From NCBI RefSeq assembly GCF_024199945.1, contig NZ_JANADP010000001.1, positions 1,984,001-2,048,000 on the forward strand: 64,000 nucleotides of DNA, read 5' to 3'. Below the pieces are notes generated by a model. The model was not told the DNA's origin, ran no database searches, and worked only from the letters and a program-made list of their open reading frames with translations. The stretch comes from Bradyrhizobium sp. CCGUVB4N. GTDB taxonomy: Bacteria; Pseudomonadota; Alphaproteobacteria; Rhizobiales; Xanthobacteraceae. The stretch's first letter is position 1. Each line of letters opens with the position of its first letter. Position numbers and translations under genes: made by a program. This document shows, piece by piece, positions 39,892-48,660 of this stretch.

Positions 39892-41958
39892 ATGGAGCGA
39901 GCGAACAACAATTTCAACCTGTTCGACTTTGATGTGGAAGGATTCGCGCGGGCGTACGGTCAGCAGCCGCAGGCCGATCAGCGCTCCGGCGATACCGTTC
40001 AAGGTTTTGAGGAGCGATTGGGCGCGTTGCAACTGAGCTCGTCTCGCGAAAACTCCGCAGAAGCTAGTTCGCCTGATGCGCGTCCCGGAGGGAGTGGAGC
40101 GATCCGGGGGGGCGACATCGGTGGTTCGATGCGGATGCCACGACAGGCGGGGAGCGCGTTCAGGTCCACGCGGCGCAGCGTTGACATCCCCTGCGCTCTC
40201 CCTAGAGAGTGGATCGAAGAACAGCCGCAGTCCGATCTGCGGGACGATCGCTTCGGAAGTGCACGGTACATCCCGTTATCCGATTCGGAGTCCCCGACCC
40301 AAGCCGAGCGCAGCAAGAAACGGGGACTATGGTCGCGCATCAAGTCAGAAGTGGGGAAGGCGTTCGGAGGGAGACGCAGCGAAAAATCGTCTAGCTTCCA
40401 GGCGCAGCATGATATCCTTTCAACAAACATTCGAGTTGATCACGCCAAGCAACCGGCCCGCATACGCGGCGTATTCGTGGAGGACGATGCGCTCTTGAAC
40501 GAGTTCGAGAGCCAAGCCGCAGGGCTGAGCGCTGGCACAATTCGGAATGCTCGAGCCGACATTCGCAATTTCAGCGCCTGGCTTAACGAGAATGGAAGGG
40601 AACAAATCGCCTACCGGCTGGGTAATCCTGCGCTGGAACCGGGGTTGGACCGCGATTTAGAGGCCTACGCGAATGCTCGCCATATCAACAGAAGGCGCAC
40701 GGATGCGGCTTTGAAGAAGCTTCGGGATGCCAAGGCCGGAAAGGCTGTGACAACTGCTAGCTTTCGATTGGTTCCTTATGCCGTGGATGCGACCCTGATC
40801 GACATGTGGGGGGCAGCGGAAAAAAGGGCACATAGGGTCGAGCCGGAAACTGTGAACCGACGGGCTGGCCGTCTTTCCAGGCTGAGTGACTGGTTGCAAA
40901 CGCGCGAGAGGAGAGCCATGGCTGACAGGCTCTTCACTCAAGGGCTCGCTCAAGACGTCAAGGAGTACAGGCAGCAAACTGGGGACCGCAAAATCGACGC
41001 CGATTTGCTCCGGCTCCAGCGATACCAACAAGTGATCGACGGAAATCGAGCGCTGGGAATAAGCCTTCCTGAGGATGCTCCGGGGAATACGGTTCGACAG
41101 CCCAGTCCACCGCAAGATCCTCTCGCAATGCCGGCCACACCAAGTGGCGGGGCATGGGATTTTTGGAGGGAGGTTATGCAACAACCCGCATCACCATTGG
41201 CCACACAGGTCCGCGGACCGCAGCCGAGCCCAGACCAGGATCTTCCCGCAATGCCAGAGACACCGAGCGAAGGGGCTTGGGGCGTCTGGAGGGAGTTTAT
41301 ACAAGAGCCCGCGTCATCATCATCCGCCGCGCGGATGCCGTCGGACGTCTATGGCGATCTTGAGCCACTGGTTAATCTGAATCCTCCCACACCGTACGAA
41401 TTGTACGACGATGCGCACTCTACGCCCGCACTTGGCGGGGCCAGACCGCCGTCGTTCGTTGGGCCATCAGTTCTCCAGCAGGAGGTCGGGGATATCGGGC
41501 CAATCATCGGTGAGGGTTGGCGCCACGGCTCCCAACCGGCCTCGGACGTGGTCATCGACATCCTCCATAACATTGATCGACTGCCAAACCAGTTCGGCCC
41601 GCGGCAGGTCGAGATCCAGGGAGAGCTTTATTCGGTCACACTGGGGCCGGGAGGGCGCAACGACGTTCGTCTCATCCATCATCCGCGCGCTAGCCAGATA
41701 GATGAAGCTGCGCCATCCGTTCGGGCCACTGGGCAATCCCTTCGGCCTGTACCTGATCTTGGCTATCTCATTCGCGGTGGGTGGCAACACCGCGAACGCT
41801 TGCTTCCGAACTACCTTGCCCGAGCCTTGGAAGGCGAGGGCCTCATGCCCGCTGTCGGCCGCCCAACGTACGTCAACATCCACGGTGTGCCTTACAGGGC
41901 CGAGTTGGTGCAAACGGACAGCGGCGAACGCGTTCGGATCCATCCTGAGCTTGGCTGA
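39892..41958 (+). CDS. Type III secreted effector-like protein, NopD/Bel2-5-related, lacking protease domain
   Basis: 688 residues from ATG 39892, with GAGGTG upstream. The N-terminus is Ser/Gln/Gly-rich and unstructured, as expected of a secretion signal. The middle holds two copies of a helical module resembling the core-binding domain of tyrosine recombinases (about 205-275 and 305-385), which I recall as the repeats of NopD/Bel2-5-type effectors. Then come two 35-residue repeats (LAMPATPSGGAWDFWREVMQ and LPAMPETPSEGAWGVWREFI), an EAR-like LVNLNPPTPYEL and two copies of a C-terminal 65-residue domain (IIGEGWRH and LIRGGWQH). No C48 (ULP) protease motifs are visible. The tts box supports TtsI control. 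The exact family name is inference. Confidence 0.7.
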   Translation: MERANNNFNLFDFDVEGFARAYGQQPQADQRSGDTVQGFEERLGALQLSSSRENSAEASSPDARPGGSGAIRGGDIGGSMRMPRQAGSAFRSTRRSVDIPCALPREWIEEQPQSDLRDDRFGSARYIPLSDSESPTQAERSKKRGLWSRIKSEVGKAFGGRRSEKSSSFQAQHDILSTNIRVDHAKQPARIRGVFVEDDALLNEFESQAAGLSAGTIRNARADIRNFSAWLNENGREQIAYRLGNPALEPGLDRDLEAYANARHINRRRTDAALKKLRDAKAGKAVTTASFRLVPYAVDATLIDMWGAAEKRAHRVEPETVNRRAGRLSRLSDWLQTRERRAMADRLFTQGLAQDVKEYRQQTGDRKIDADLLRLQRYQQVIDGNRALGISLPEDAPGNTVRQPSPPQDPLAMPATPSGGAWDFWREVMQQPASPLATQVRGPQPSPDQDLPAMPETPSEGAWGVWREFIQEPASSSSAARMPSDVYGDLEPLVNLNPPTPYELYDDAHSTPALGGARPPSFVGPSVLQQEVGDIGPIIGEGWRHGSQPASDVVIDILHNIDRLPNQFGPRQVEIQGELYSVTLGPGGRNDVRLIHHPRASQIDEAAPSVRATGQSLRPVPDLGYLIRGGWQHRERLLPNYLARALEGEGLMPAVGRPTYVNIHGVPYRAELVQTDSGERVRIHPELG

Positions 41959-42127
41959 AGAGCGCGCTTTGACGGCAACGCATTCTAGTTTGGTAATCCT
42001 CGGCTTTAGTAGCGCAAACTCGAGAAGCGGCAGGCCGCGGACCTGCCCAGCTCGTACAGATAGTGCGGGCGAGGACATCGAAACCACGAAGTCGCCACGA
42101 CGGCCCCCGAAAGGTAAGTCGACAGTG

Positions 42128-42175
42128 ATCGACAGCGTAGATGCAGCCCATCAACACAATCGATTTTACCAGTCT
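42128..42175 (+). promoter_or_regulatory. nod box (NodD binding site)
   Basis: A 48-bp match to the nod box consensus: ATCGAC at 42128, GATG at 42140, ATC at 42150, ACAATCGATTTTACCAGTC at 42156-42174. Only about three positions deviate from the rhizobial consensus. It points right, on the plus strand. The first sizeable ORF in that direction starts at 42701, beyond two strong hairpins. Flavonoid-activated NodD should bind here. Confidence 0.82.
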
Positions 42176-42538
42176 GATAGGATTCCGCATAAGGCAAAAG
42201 TCGGCTTGGAGAAAAGCCTTCAGTCATATCGGAATGGTTATCGATCTTTGCTTGAATGGCCTGGAGAAACAGTCGATCTATGTCGAGCGTCAATGCCAGC
42301 GCACGGTCAAGTCCGACCGCGTGCTTCGGTTGGCATGAGGCCGAACTCCGTGGATCCCGGTCCGATTGAACAGAAGAAAGCAAAACCAGATTTCGTTTGG
42401 GACGGACATCGGCCCTCTGTGGCTAAGGTTAGCGGCGAATGCCCTCGCCGCAAATGGACCGCCGGCAGCAGCCACTCCCTCTGCCGACGGAAGCTGGCGC
42501 GATGCGCAGTAGCATCGCTCCTTCCGAGACTGACTTGT
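42176..42538 (+). other. Possible short nod-box transcript without long ORF
   Basis: From the nod box to the first hairpin there is no frame longer than about 65 codons on the plus strand, and the longest one includes part of the nod box. A 34-codon ORF (starting near 42234, MVIDLCLNGLEKQSIYVERQ) is the only start in a plausible position. A transcript of roughly 350 nt ending in the hairpin at 42539 would fit a small RNA or short peptide mRNA. Confidence 0.35.
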
Positions 42539-42570
42539 GCCCGGCCACCGAAGGTGGCCGGGCTTCTTTT
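42539..42570 (+). terminator. Intrinsic terminator
   Basis: A perfect 11-bp stem, GCCCGGCCACC / GGTGGCCGGGC, with a three-base loop (GAA), followed by TTCTTTT. This is a textbook rho-independent terminator on the plus strand. Confidence 0.85.
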
Positions 42571-42577
42571 GGGTGGC

Positions 42578-42612
42578 GCGGACGAGCGACCGCCTGGAAG
42601 GCGGTCGTCCGC
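42578..42612. repeat. Second strong hairpin after the terminator
   Basis: GCGGAC + GACCGCC pairs with GGCGGTC + GTCCGC around a five-base loop, with a four-base bulge (GAGC) in the left arm. There is no T-run after it. It could be part of the same structured RNA end or a transcription barrier. Confidence 0.6.
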
Positions 42613-42700
42613 AATTCAGTTTCGTTTCATCTCTGCAGCAGCGCATTTCCTCATAGTGGAGCAGGTGCATCATGAATGACTCTCAAGACAACAGACGATC

Positions 42701-43030
42701 ATGCAGTTCATACTGGTAAATCACAGGACGCCAAGCAGCTCGTCGACCTGCATCGAGTGTCATCGACCTCTAGGGGGCGGCTACTTGCGAGATATGTCCA
42801 CGCGGGAGCCCTACTGCGGCTACGATTGTTATCTTTGCTACCGGGAGAAGAGACTAAGCGTGCCGTGGTTCGCGATTAGATACAGCGTCCGTTCGCTCGC
42901 GCGCGATTATTTTGCTCACATCGAAACTGTCGGTTCCTTTGCTGCCGCTACATGCTGGTATTCGATCGCACTCACCGAAGCCGCACTGCGTCTTGGCGAA
43001 ATGGCGCTGTTGAAGCGACCCCATACGTAA
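42701..43030 (+). CDS. Small Cys-rich protein with a terminal hydrophobic segment
   Basis: 109 residues from ATG 42701. A zinc-binding-like block, CIECHRPLGGGYLRD followed by YCGYDCYLCYREK, occupies residues 17-50, and SFAAATCWYSIALTEAALRL near the end is a weak hydrophobic helix. No family is recognised. The ribosome binding site is poor. A hairpin overlaps the stop codon, and a group II intron starts 32 bp after the gene. Confidence 0.55.
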   Translation: MQFILVNHRTPSSSSTCIECHRPLGGGYLRDMSTREPYCGYDCYLCYREKRLSVPWFAIRYSVRSLARDYFAHIETVGSFAAATCWYSIALTEAALRLGEMALLKRPHT

Positions 43031-43043
43031 GAACGCATGGGGT
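43018..43043 (+). terminator. Hairpin overlapping a stop codon, upstream of the group II intron
   Basis: ACCCCATACGT pairs with ACGCATGGGGT around AAGA, with one mismatch. It overlaps the TAA stop of the small gene and lies 18 bp before the 5' end of the group II intron. There is no strong T-run. Confidence 0.6.
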
Positions 43044-43061
43044 TAACTAGCATTACAGTTG

Positions 43062-44967
43062 GTGCGCCGGGAGACCGGCAAGGAGTAGGTGGTGGAAGTC
43101 CACTGCGATGAAGGAATAGCGATCCACATCGGCCCCGAGCCGTGCGCAGGCGTCCGCGAGGATGTCGGCGAAGCGTCGGCAGGGGAGCGCATAGGCCAGC
43201 CATGGAGCCGCGAAAGAATGCTTTCCCGAGAGCCGACGCTGTCAACTGAGCGGAAGGCAACACGAAAGGGTGCGATATCGCGAGCGCCCAGACGTCTCGG
43301 CGTGGTCGCAGACCCTGGCATGTGCAGAAGCTTCTTGTACGGGAACCGGGAGCTCTCTTGGTCGGCCAGATGCTCACGGAAGCAGCCTGGTCCGCGGCGG
43401 GAAGGCGAGGAGCCGTAGCCGCCGATGAACGATCTGGAGAAGTCTGACTCCGCCATAGTAGCAACGAAGTCGCCGAACAAAGCCGGAGGTACGGTGGCGG
43501 AGGCGATGGAGCGAAGGGCGGGGACCAAGGGAAACGCGAGACAGCAAAGCACACTCCGGACACAGGGCCGGGATCGTGTGATCCAGGAGCTTGATCGCGT
43601 ACGGCAAGCCGCAAGGCAGAGGAAGAAGGAGCGGTTCACAGCGCTTCTCCACCATATCAATACCGACACGCTCCGGATGGCTTTCTACGCGCTCAAGCGC
43701 AAAGCAGCCCCCGGCGTGGATGGTGTGACATGGCAGGACTTCGAGACAGATCTGGAGCCCCGGCTTGCGGATCTGCACCGACGGGTCCACACAGGAGCGT
43801 ATCGTCCCCAACCGTCACGTCGGACGTATATTCCGAAGGCGGACGGCCGGGAGAGAGCGCTGGCGATCGCGGCTTTGGAGGACAAAATCGTCCAAGGCGC
43901 GACCGTCATGGTGCTCAACGCCATCCACGAAGGCGACTTCGTCGGTTTCTCCTACGGGTTTCGACCCGGTAGGGGCCCACATGATGGGTTGGACGCCCTG
44001 GCGGTAGCGATCACCACGCGGAAGGTGAACTGGATACTTGACGCCGACGTGCAAAACTTTTTCGGAAGTGTGAACCAAGACTGGCTGGTCCAGTTCTTGG
44101 AACACCGCATCGGCGACAAGCGCATCATCCGCCTGATCCGTAAATGGCTGAAGGCGGGCATTCTCGAAGACGGGGTCGTTACCGTGGACGACAGGGGCAC
44201 GGGGCAAGGATCGGTGATTTCGCCGCTGCTCGCCAATGTCTACCTGCACTACACGTTCGATCTTTGGGCCGAACGCTGGCGACGGCAAGAGGCCCATGGC
44301 GACATGATCATCGTGCGCTATGCCGATGATCTCGTGGCTGGCTTCGAGCATGAGGACGACGCTCGCCGTTTCCTTGATGCAATGCGTGAACGGTTTGAAG
44401 CATTCGCGTTGACACTCCACCCAGACAAGACCCGCTTGATTGAGTTTGGTCGCCGTGCGGCGGTCAACCGCAAGGGGCGCGGCCTTGGCAAACCGGAGAC
44501 CTTCATGTTTCTGGGCTTCACCCACATCTGCGGTAAGTCACGCCGGGGGAACTTCCTGCTCGAAAGGAAGACCCGTCGCGACCGTCTGCGGAGGAAGCTT
44601 CAGGACATCAAGGAAAAGCTGCGGCGTCGGATGCACCAACCGATCCTCGTCCAGGGTGCATGGCTGAGACAGGTCGTCGCCGGCCACTTCGCCTACTACG
44701 CGGTTCCTACAAATGGGCGGGCGCTCTCAGCGTTCCGCTACTATGTGAGCGATCTCTGGCGTCGAACGCTTCGGCGGCGAAGCCAACGAGACCGCTTCAC
44801 GTGGGACCGCATGACGAAGTTGGCGGATGAATGGCTCCCTCAACCCCGTATCCTCCATCCCTGGCCACAACAGCGCTTCGCCGTCACATACCCAAGGTAG
44901 GAGCCGGATGCCTTAATTGGGCTCGTCCGGATCTGTGCGGGGGGCGCTCAGCAATGAGCGTCCCTAC
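43062..44967 (+). mobile_element. Group II intron
   Basis: The 5' end has the conserved GTGCG (43062), the intron ORF is at 43425-44900, and a domain-V-like hairpin GAGCCGGATGCCTTAATTGG continues from 44901, followed by domain VI and a YCCCTAC end near 44967. The limits are inferred from these signatures. The insertion point just downstream of a terminator-like hairpin is the habit of bacterial class C introns. Confidence 0.8.
43425..44900 (+). CDS. ltrA: Group II intron reverse transcriptase/maturase
   Basis: 491 residues. Reverse transcriptase blocks: FYALKRKAAPGVDGVTW, RRTYIPKADGRERALAIAAL, WILDADVQNFFGSVNQDWL, GTGQGSVISPLLANVYLHY and the catalytic VRYADDLVAGFE. A maturase (X) domain follows (FLGFTHICGKSRRGNF through the C-terminal RFAVTYPR). 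There is no HNH endonuclease domain, consistent with a class C type intron. The frame is intact, so the intron could be mobile. Confidence 0.9.
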   Translation: MNDLEKSDSAIVATKSPNKAGGTVAEAMERRAGTKGNARQQSTLRTQGRDRVIQELDRVRQAARQRKKERFTALLHHINTDTLRMAFYALKRKAAPGVDGVTWQDFETDLEPRLADLHRRVHTGAYRPQPSRRTYIPKADGRERALAIAALEDKIVQGATVMVLNAIHEGDFVGFSYGFRPGRGPHDGLDALAVAITTRKVNWILDADVQNFFGSVNQDWLVQFLEHRIGDKRIIRLIRKWLKAGILEDGVVTVDDRGTGQGSVISPLLANVYLHYTFDLWAERWRRQEAHGDMIIVRYADDLVAGFEHEDDARRFLDAMRERFEAFALTLHPDKTRLIEFGRRAAVNRKGRGLGKPETFMFLGFTHICGKSRRGNFLLERKTRRDRLRRKLQDIKEKLRRRMHQPILVQGAWLRQVVAGHFAYYAVPTNGRALSAFRYYVSDLWRRTLRRRSQRDRFTWDRMTKLADEWLPQPRILHPWPQQRFAVTYPR

Positions 44968-45008
44968 CGCAAATGTTTCTTGTGGATTTCTGAATCCATG
45001 GACAACCA

Positions 45009-45418
45009 TGATTCGAATGTCGTGGGCGCGGGCCGCGTCGGTTGAGGAGACGCTTGCGTTATGGGCGGCGTCGCTTCGAGAGATCAAGAAGCGGATACGT
45101 CCGTTGTTCACGCAAGAGCGTGTGGCGACGAATGCGGGCCTGTTCCTGGAAGGCCTGCTCGGAGATGAGCAGCGCAAGACCGGTTGGATGCGGGCGGAGG
45201 CGGCTGGCGATCCTGGCCCATGGCGGCAGCAGGCGCTTCTTGGTCGTGGGGATTGGGACGCGGATGCTTTGCGCGATATCGTGCGCGACTATGTCATCGA
45301 GCATTTGGCGGATGACGACGCGGTGCTAGTGATCGACGAGACCGGCTTTCTCAAGCAGGGAAAAGCGTCATGCGGAGTGGCGCGGCAATACACTGGTTCG
45401 GCAGGCAAGATTACGAAC
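45009..45418 (+). pseudogene. IS701-family transposase, N-terminal fragment
   Basis: Begins MIRMSWARAASVEETLALWA and contains VIDETGFLKQGKASCGVARQ and YTGSAGKITN, the first catalytic Asp block. Similarity ends at Asn 45416-45418, the same codon at which the other IS701 gene in this window is interrupted. The frame continues by chance into the polygalacturonase, producing one long open frame that is not a natural fusion. Confidence 0.78.
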
Positions 45419-45487
45419 TCTGATGGCATTCGGCTTTCGGGTGACGACGGAAAGCATGGGTGGCGCCGCAAAACGAAGAGGTTGTTC

Positions 45488-46762
45488 ATGTTAGTCCCAT
45501 TGCGCTACTGGGCACTGCTGTCCATGCTCGCCGCCGTAGGCGCCGGCGCACAAGCGAAGGATCGCCGCACGGTCGCCGAACCTGTCGCACCTAGTTATGT
45601 CTGCGCCCGCCTGGCGCCATCAAGACAAAACGACACAGCCAGGCTGCAAGACGCCATTGCTCACTGCCCTCCTGGCTCAGCGGTTTATTTGTCCGGCGGG
45701 ACGTTCCTGTCGGGCCCCCTCGAGATGAAATCCGGAGTAACGCTATGGATCGAGCGCGGCGCCACGCTTGTCGCGGTTGCCGAGAGGGAGGCCTATGACA
45801 AAGGCTTCGGAAATTGTGGTCGCATCGAAGGCAAGGGCGATGGTTGCCGGCCGTTCATCAGCTTCTCCAAAACACGTGGAGGCGGCATCTATGGCGAGGG
45901 CATGATTGACGGCCAGGGCGGCGCGCTCATGGTCGGCACTACAGAGAGTTGGTGGCAGCTGGCTCGGCGCGCGCAAGCCGAGGGCGGCTACCAGAACGTC
46001 CCACGCCTGATCCAGATCGATCATGCCCATGACATTACCTTCCACGGCATCACACTGCGCAATGCGCCCAATTTCCACGTGGCGATGAGCCGGGTCGAAG
46101 GTGCCACCCTTTGGGGCGTCACGATCGATACACCGGCCGACGCCCGCAATACAGATGGCATCGATCCCGGCGCCAGCCAGGATGTGACGATTACTCACTG
46201 TCAGATACGCACTGGGGACGACAATGTGGCTATCAAAGCAGGCAACAATGGTCCCACACGCCATATTTCCATTATCGACAACTATTTTGGCTGGGGGCAC
46301 GGCATGTCGATCGGCAGTGAGGTGAGCTCAGGTGTCAGCGACATACTGGTGCACGGCCTGACCCTGGACGGCACGACGTCTGGTCTGCGCATCAAGAGCG
46401 ATGTCAGCCGGGGCGGTCTGGTGGAGAGGGTGACCTATGAGAATGTGTGCCTGCGCGGCAACCGATGGCCCATCTATTTTGATACACGCTATGACATCCA
46501 TGCATCCGGTATCCGGATTCCGCTCTACCGAAAGATCGCTCTACACCACGTGCGTGGCGGTGATGGTGCGCTGGTGATGCACGGGCTTGATGGAGGTCAT
46601 GCACTTGAGATTGCGCTCGATGATGTGCGGTTTTCCGATTCTGCGACCTGGCAGGTGGAAAATGCAAATGTGGTGGTCTCCGACGTGTGGCCACCGTTGC
46701 GCAGTGGGCAAGCCCCACTGTCGTCGGGTGAATGGGAAGGCTGTGCAAAGGCATTCCGATAA
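45488..46762 (+). CDS. Polygalacturonase (GH28), exported
   Basis: 424 residues from ATG 45488 (MLVPLRYWALLSMLAAVGAG, a signal peptide ending near AQA). It hydrolyses de-esterified pectin. All four GH28 motifs are present: NTDG at 221-224, GDD at 243-245, GHG around His 271 and RIK near 302. Length and motifs are complete. The gene is preceded, in frame, by a transposase fragment, so its original promoter is probably lost. A pectin methylesterase is convergent downstream; together they could soften the pectin of root-hair or infection-thread walls. Confidence 0.88.
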   Translation: MLVPLRYWALLSMLAAVGAGAQAKDRRTVAEPVAPSYVCARLAPSRQNDTARLQDAIAHCPPGSAVYLSGGTFLSGPLEMKSGVTLWIERGATLVAVAEREAYDKGFGNCGRIEGKGDGCRPFISFSKTRGGGIYGEGMIDGQGGALMVGTTESWWQLARRAQAEGGYQNVPRLIQIDHAHDITFHGITLRNAPNFHVAMSRVEGATLWGVTIDTPADARNTDGIDPGASQDVTITHCQIRTGDDNVAIKAGNNGPTRHISIIDNYFGWGHGMSIGSEVSSGVSDILVHGLTLDGTTSGLRIKSDVSRGGLVERVTYENVCLRGNRWPIYFDTRYDIHASGIRIPLYRKIALHHVRGGDGALVMHGLDGGHALEIALDDVRFSDSATWQVENANVVVSDVWPPLRSGQAPLSSGEWEGCAKAFR

Positions 46763-47043
46763 CCACCGACCAGCGTCCAGAAGGCCTCGCGCCCCGGTAG
46801 TACTCATCGCTTCATTGTAGCATCCGCACTTGACCGCACAAGAATAGCAGGCGCTCGGAATGTGGCTGGCGTTGCTACTCGGTGCCGAATCGGGGGATAA
46901 GCTTGGCTATCCGAGAAGCTTGCGAGATTCGCGAGGCGGCTCGCAAACCTTAATGGGTAAGATAATAGGACAATGCCCCGTGTGCGCGCGAGAGAACGGC
47001 GCGACGGCAGACAAATCACAATTCCTCGATCAACCCATAGTTC

Positions 47044-48030
47044 CTATTTTGATGGTGAGTTCGGCAGCCAGTTCGTGTCATCAGCAAAAAAGGAGTTGAG
47101 CGACCATTGCCTAGCTTCACTGTCCGTCAGTTGATGGGAGTAAGGCTCCCGTCCTCCGAGATTGGCGCCGATTCCGGTGGATTGGTATTCGGCATAGTAG
47201 GCTGTCATTAGCCTGTTGGTCTTGCCGCGATCCCACTCGATCCACCCTTCCGCTATCACCGGCGCATTCATCTTGGTGGATAAGAAGATCACCGTAGCAT
47301 AAGAGCGCCAAGGGCGGCCAAGAGCGATGCCACGTGCGGCGAGATCGGCGGTCAGAGTGCAATGGTCAAAAACATAGGCGCTGTCCTCCTCCGGCGAGTC
47401 TTTGCTTTGTGCGGTGTACACCACTGCCTGATTGGCGAGGCCGTGCAGCTCACAGCGCTGAAAATAGGCATTGGCGTTTCCGAATATATAGTCGACATGT
47501 CCCTCGATATAGCAGTCCGAAAAATATTGCCGTGCTCTTCGGCCATTCGGCCCTCTGTTGGCGAACAGCGTGTCCTGTGCGCCGAGCAGGCGGATGTGGG
47601 TAATAACGTCCTTGTCTCCAGTAATAGCCAGCGCTACGGCCTGCGACAGCGGATTGACCGGATTTAGGGAATAGTCGTTTTGTACCGTTAGATTGTTGAG
47701 CCGGAAGTCATCGCCAGATGCATCCATTGTGGCGGAATGAACGGTTCCACCCACTTTGATCGCGCCGTCGCCATAGACGACAACCGTGTCTTCCGGCTTC
47801 TTCCCCGTGCCTCTGATATGAACGCCGGATTTACTGACCTTCACCTTCTCGCGATAGATGCCCGGCGCGATCAGAATGTCGCCGCCTCGAGCTGGCAATG
47901 CGTCTATGGCCTCCTGGATGGAGCGATATGCCTTGTCGCCGGATTGCGAGACAAGAATTTGCTCAGCACTGGTTTTCGGGAGCTGAAAGCAGCTGGTCAG
48001 AATGGCAGTGGAAATCAGGAAATATCGCAT
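47044..48030 (-). CDS. Pectin methylesterase (pectinesterase), exported
   Basis: 328 residues from ATG 48030, with AGGA upstream; the N-terminus MRYFLISTAILTSCFQLPKT is a signal peptide, possibly a lipoprotein-type one. It removes methyl esters from pectin, making it a substrate for polygalacturonase. CE8 motifs: GAQDTLFANRG, YFSDCYIEGHVDYIFGNANA (catalytic Asp) and IALGRPWRSYATVIFL (Arg/Trp site). The length is complete. It is convergent with the polygalacturonase gene, 281 bp away. No tts box was found upstream. Confidence 0.88.
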   Translation of the reverse strand: MRYFLISTAILTSCFQLPKTSAEQILVSQSGDKAYRSIQEAIDALPARGGDILIAPGIYREKVKVSKSGVHIRGTGKKPEDTVVVYGDGAIKVGGTVHSATMDASGDDFRLNNLTVQNDYSLNPVNPLSQAVALAITGDKDVITHIRLLGAQDTLFANRGPNGRRARQYFSDCYIEGHVDYIFGNANAYFQRCELHGLANQAVVYTAQSKDSPEEDSAYVFDHCTLTADLAARGIALGRPWRSYATVIFLSTKMNAPVIAEGWIEWDRGKTNRLMTAYYAEYQSTGIGANLGGREPYSHQLTDSEARQWSLNSFFADDTNWLPNSPSK

Positions 48031-48281
48031 ATCGGTCCTTATTCTTTGTCGGGCCAGTTGCTCGCTCGCGGCTGCAATGCTCGGCCAAACTAGACTAGCT
48101 GCGTCCAACATGTGCTTATAGTGGCAGCTTCCTACCCGTCCCACACCTGGATGCATGGGGCAACTTCAATCGTGGATGACGATCGCGCCGCTTCAGCGTC
48201 GGCGTGGGGACGAATATGAAAATTGTCAGAACTCACACTTGGTTTCGTCGTATCTTGCCCTGCCTTGCTTGGAGAGGCCCA

Positions 48282-48297
48282 TGTCCGAAAAGCGACA
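48282..48297 (+). promoter_or_regulatory. NifA upstream activator sequence
   Basis: TGTCCGAAAAGCGACA is a perfect TGT-N10-ACA site. Its centre is about 82 bp before the -24 element at 48371, the usual distance for NifA. Confidence 0.75.
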
Positions 48298-48369
48298 TTA
48301 GGGTGAGAACGTTGTGTTGGCGCGATGCAAATCGTTGCATCCCCTCTGCAATCGTGGCTTGCAGGCTCC

Positions 48370-48385
48370 TGGCACGATGATTGCT
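48370..48385 (+). promoter_or_regulatory. Sigma54 (-24/-12) promoter
   Basis: TGGCACGATGATTGCT has the full TGGCAC and TTGCT elements with GG-N10-GC spacing. Transcription should begin near 48397, leaving a leader of about 265 nt before the monooxygenase gene. Confidence 0.82.
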
Positions 48386-48660
48386 CAATAGTCGAAGGGC
48401 ACCGTCACGGCGATATTGCAGTCGCTGGCGAGGGAGTTCAAATGAGGCGCAGGCCAGCTGGTGCGAACCAATGCCTTGCCAAATCTTGGCTTCCCGAGCC
48501 GGAGGTGCAGCCGTGCATGTCGGGATGAAGGTTGTGCCAACAAATGCTGGAGCAGGAACGCGGATAGCATGGTGCCTGTGGTCAGCGACCGATGGCGTGA
48601 CCGTGCCGGTCGCATCCGAGAAATACGAAACGCCATGACTGTTCTGCCAGAGGAAAACTG

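Noticed and set aside
44831..46762. A 643-codon open frame that fuses a transposase N-terminus to a polygalacturonase
   Set aside because: The GH28 part has its own start with a signal peptide at 45488, and the upstream part is a truncated IS701 fragment; a signal peptide in mid-protein would not work.
48080..48100. Sigma54-like site upstream of the pectin methylesterase (minus strand TTGGCCGAGCATTGCA)
   Set aside because: The spacing between GG and GC is 9, not 10.
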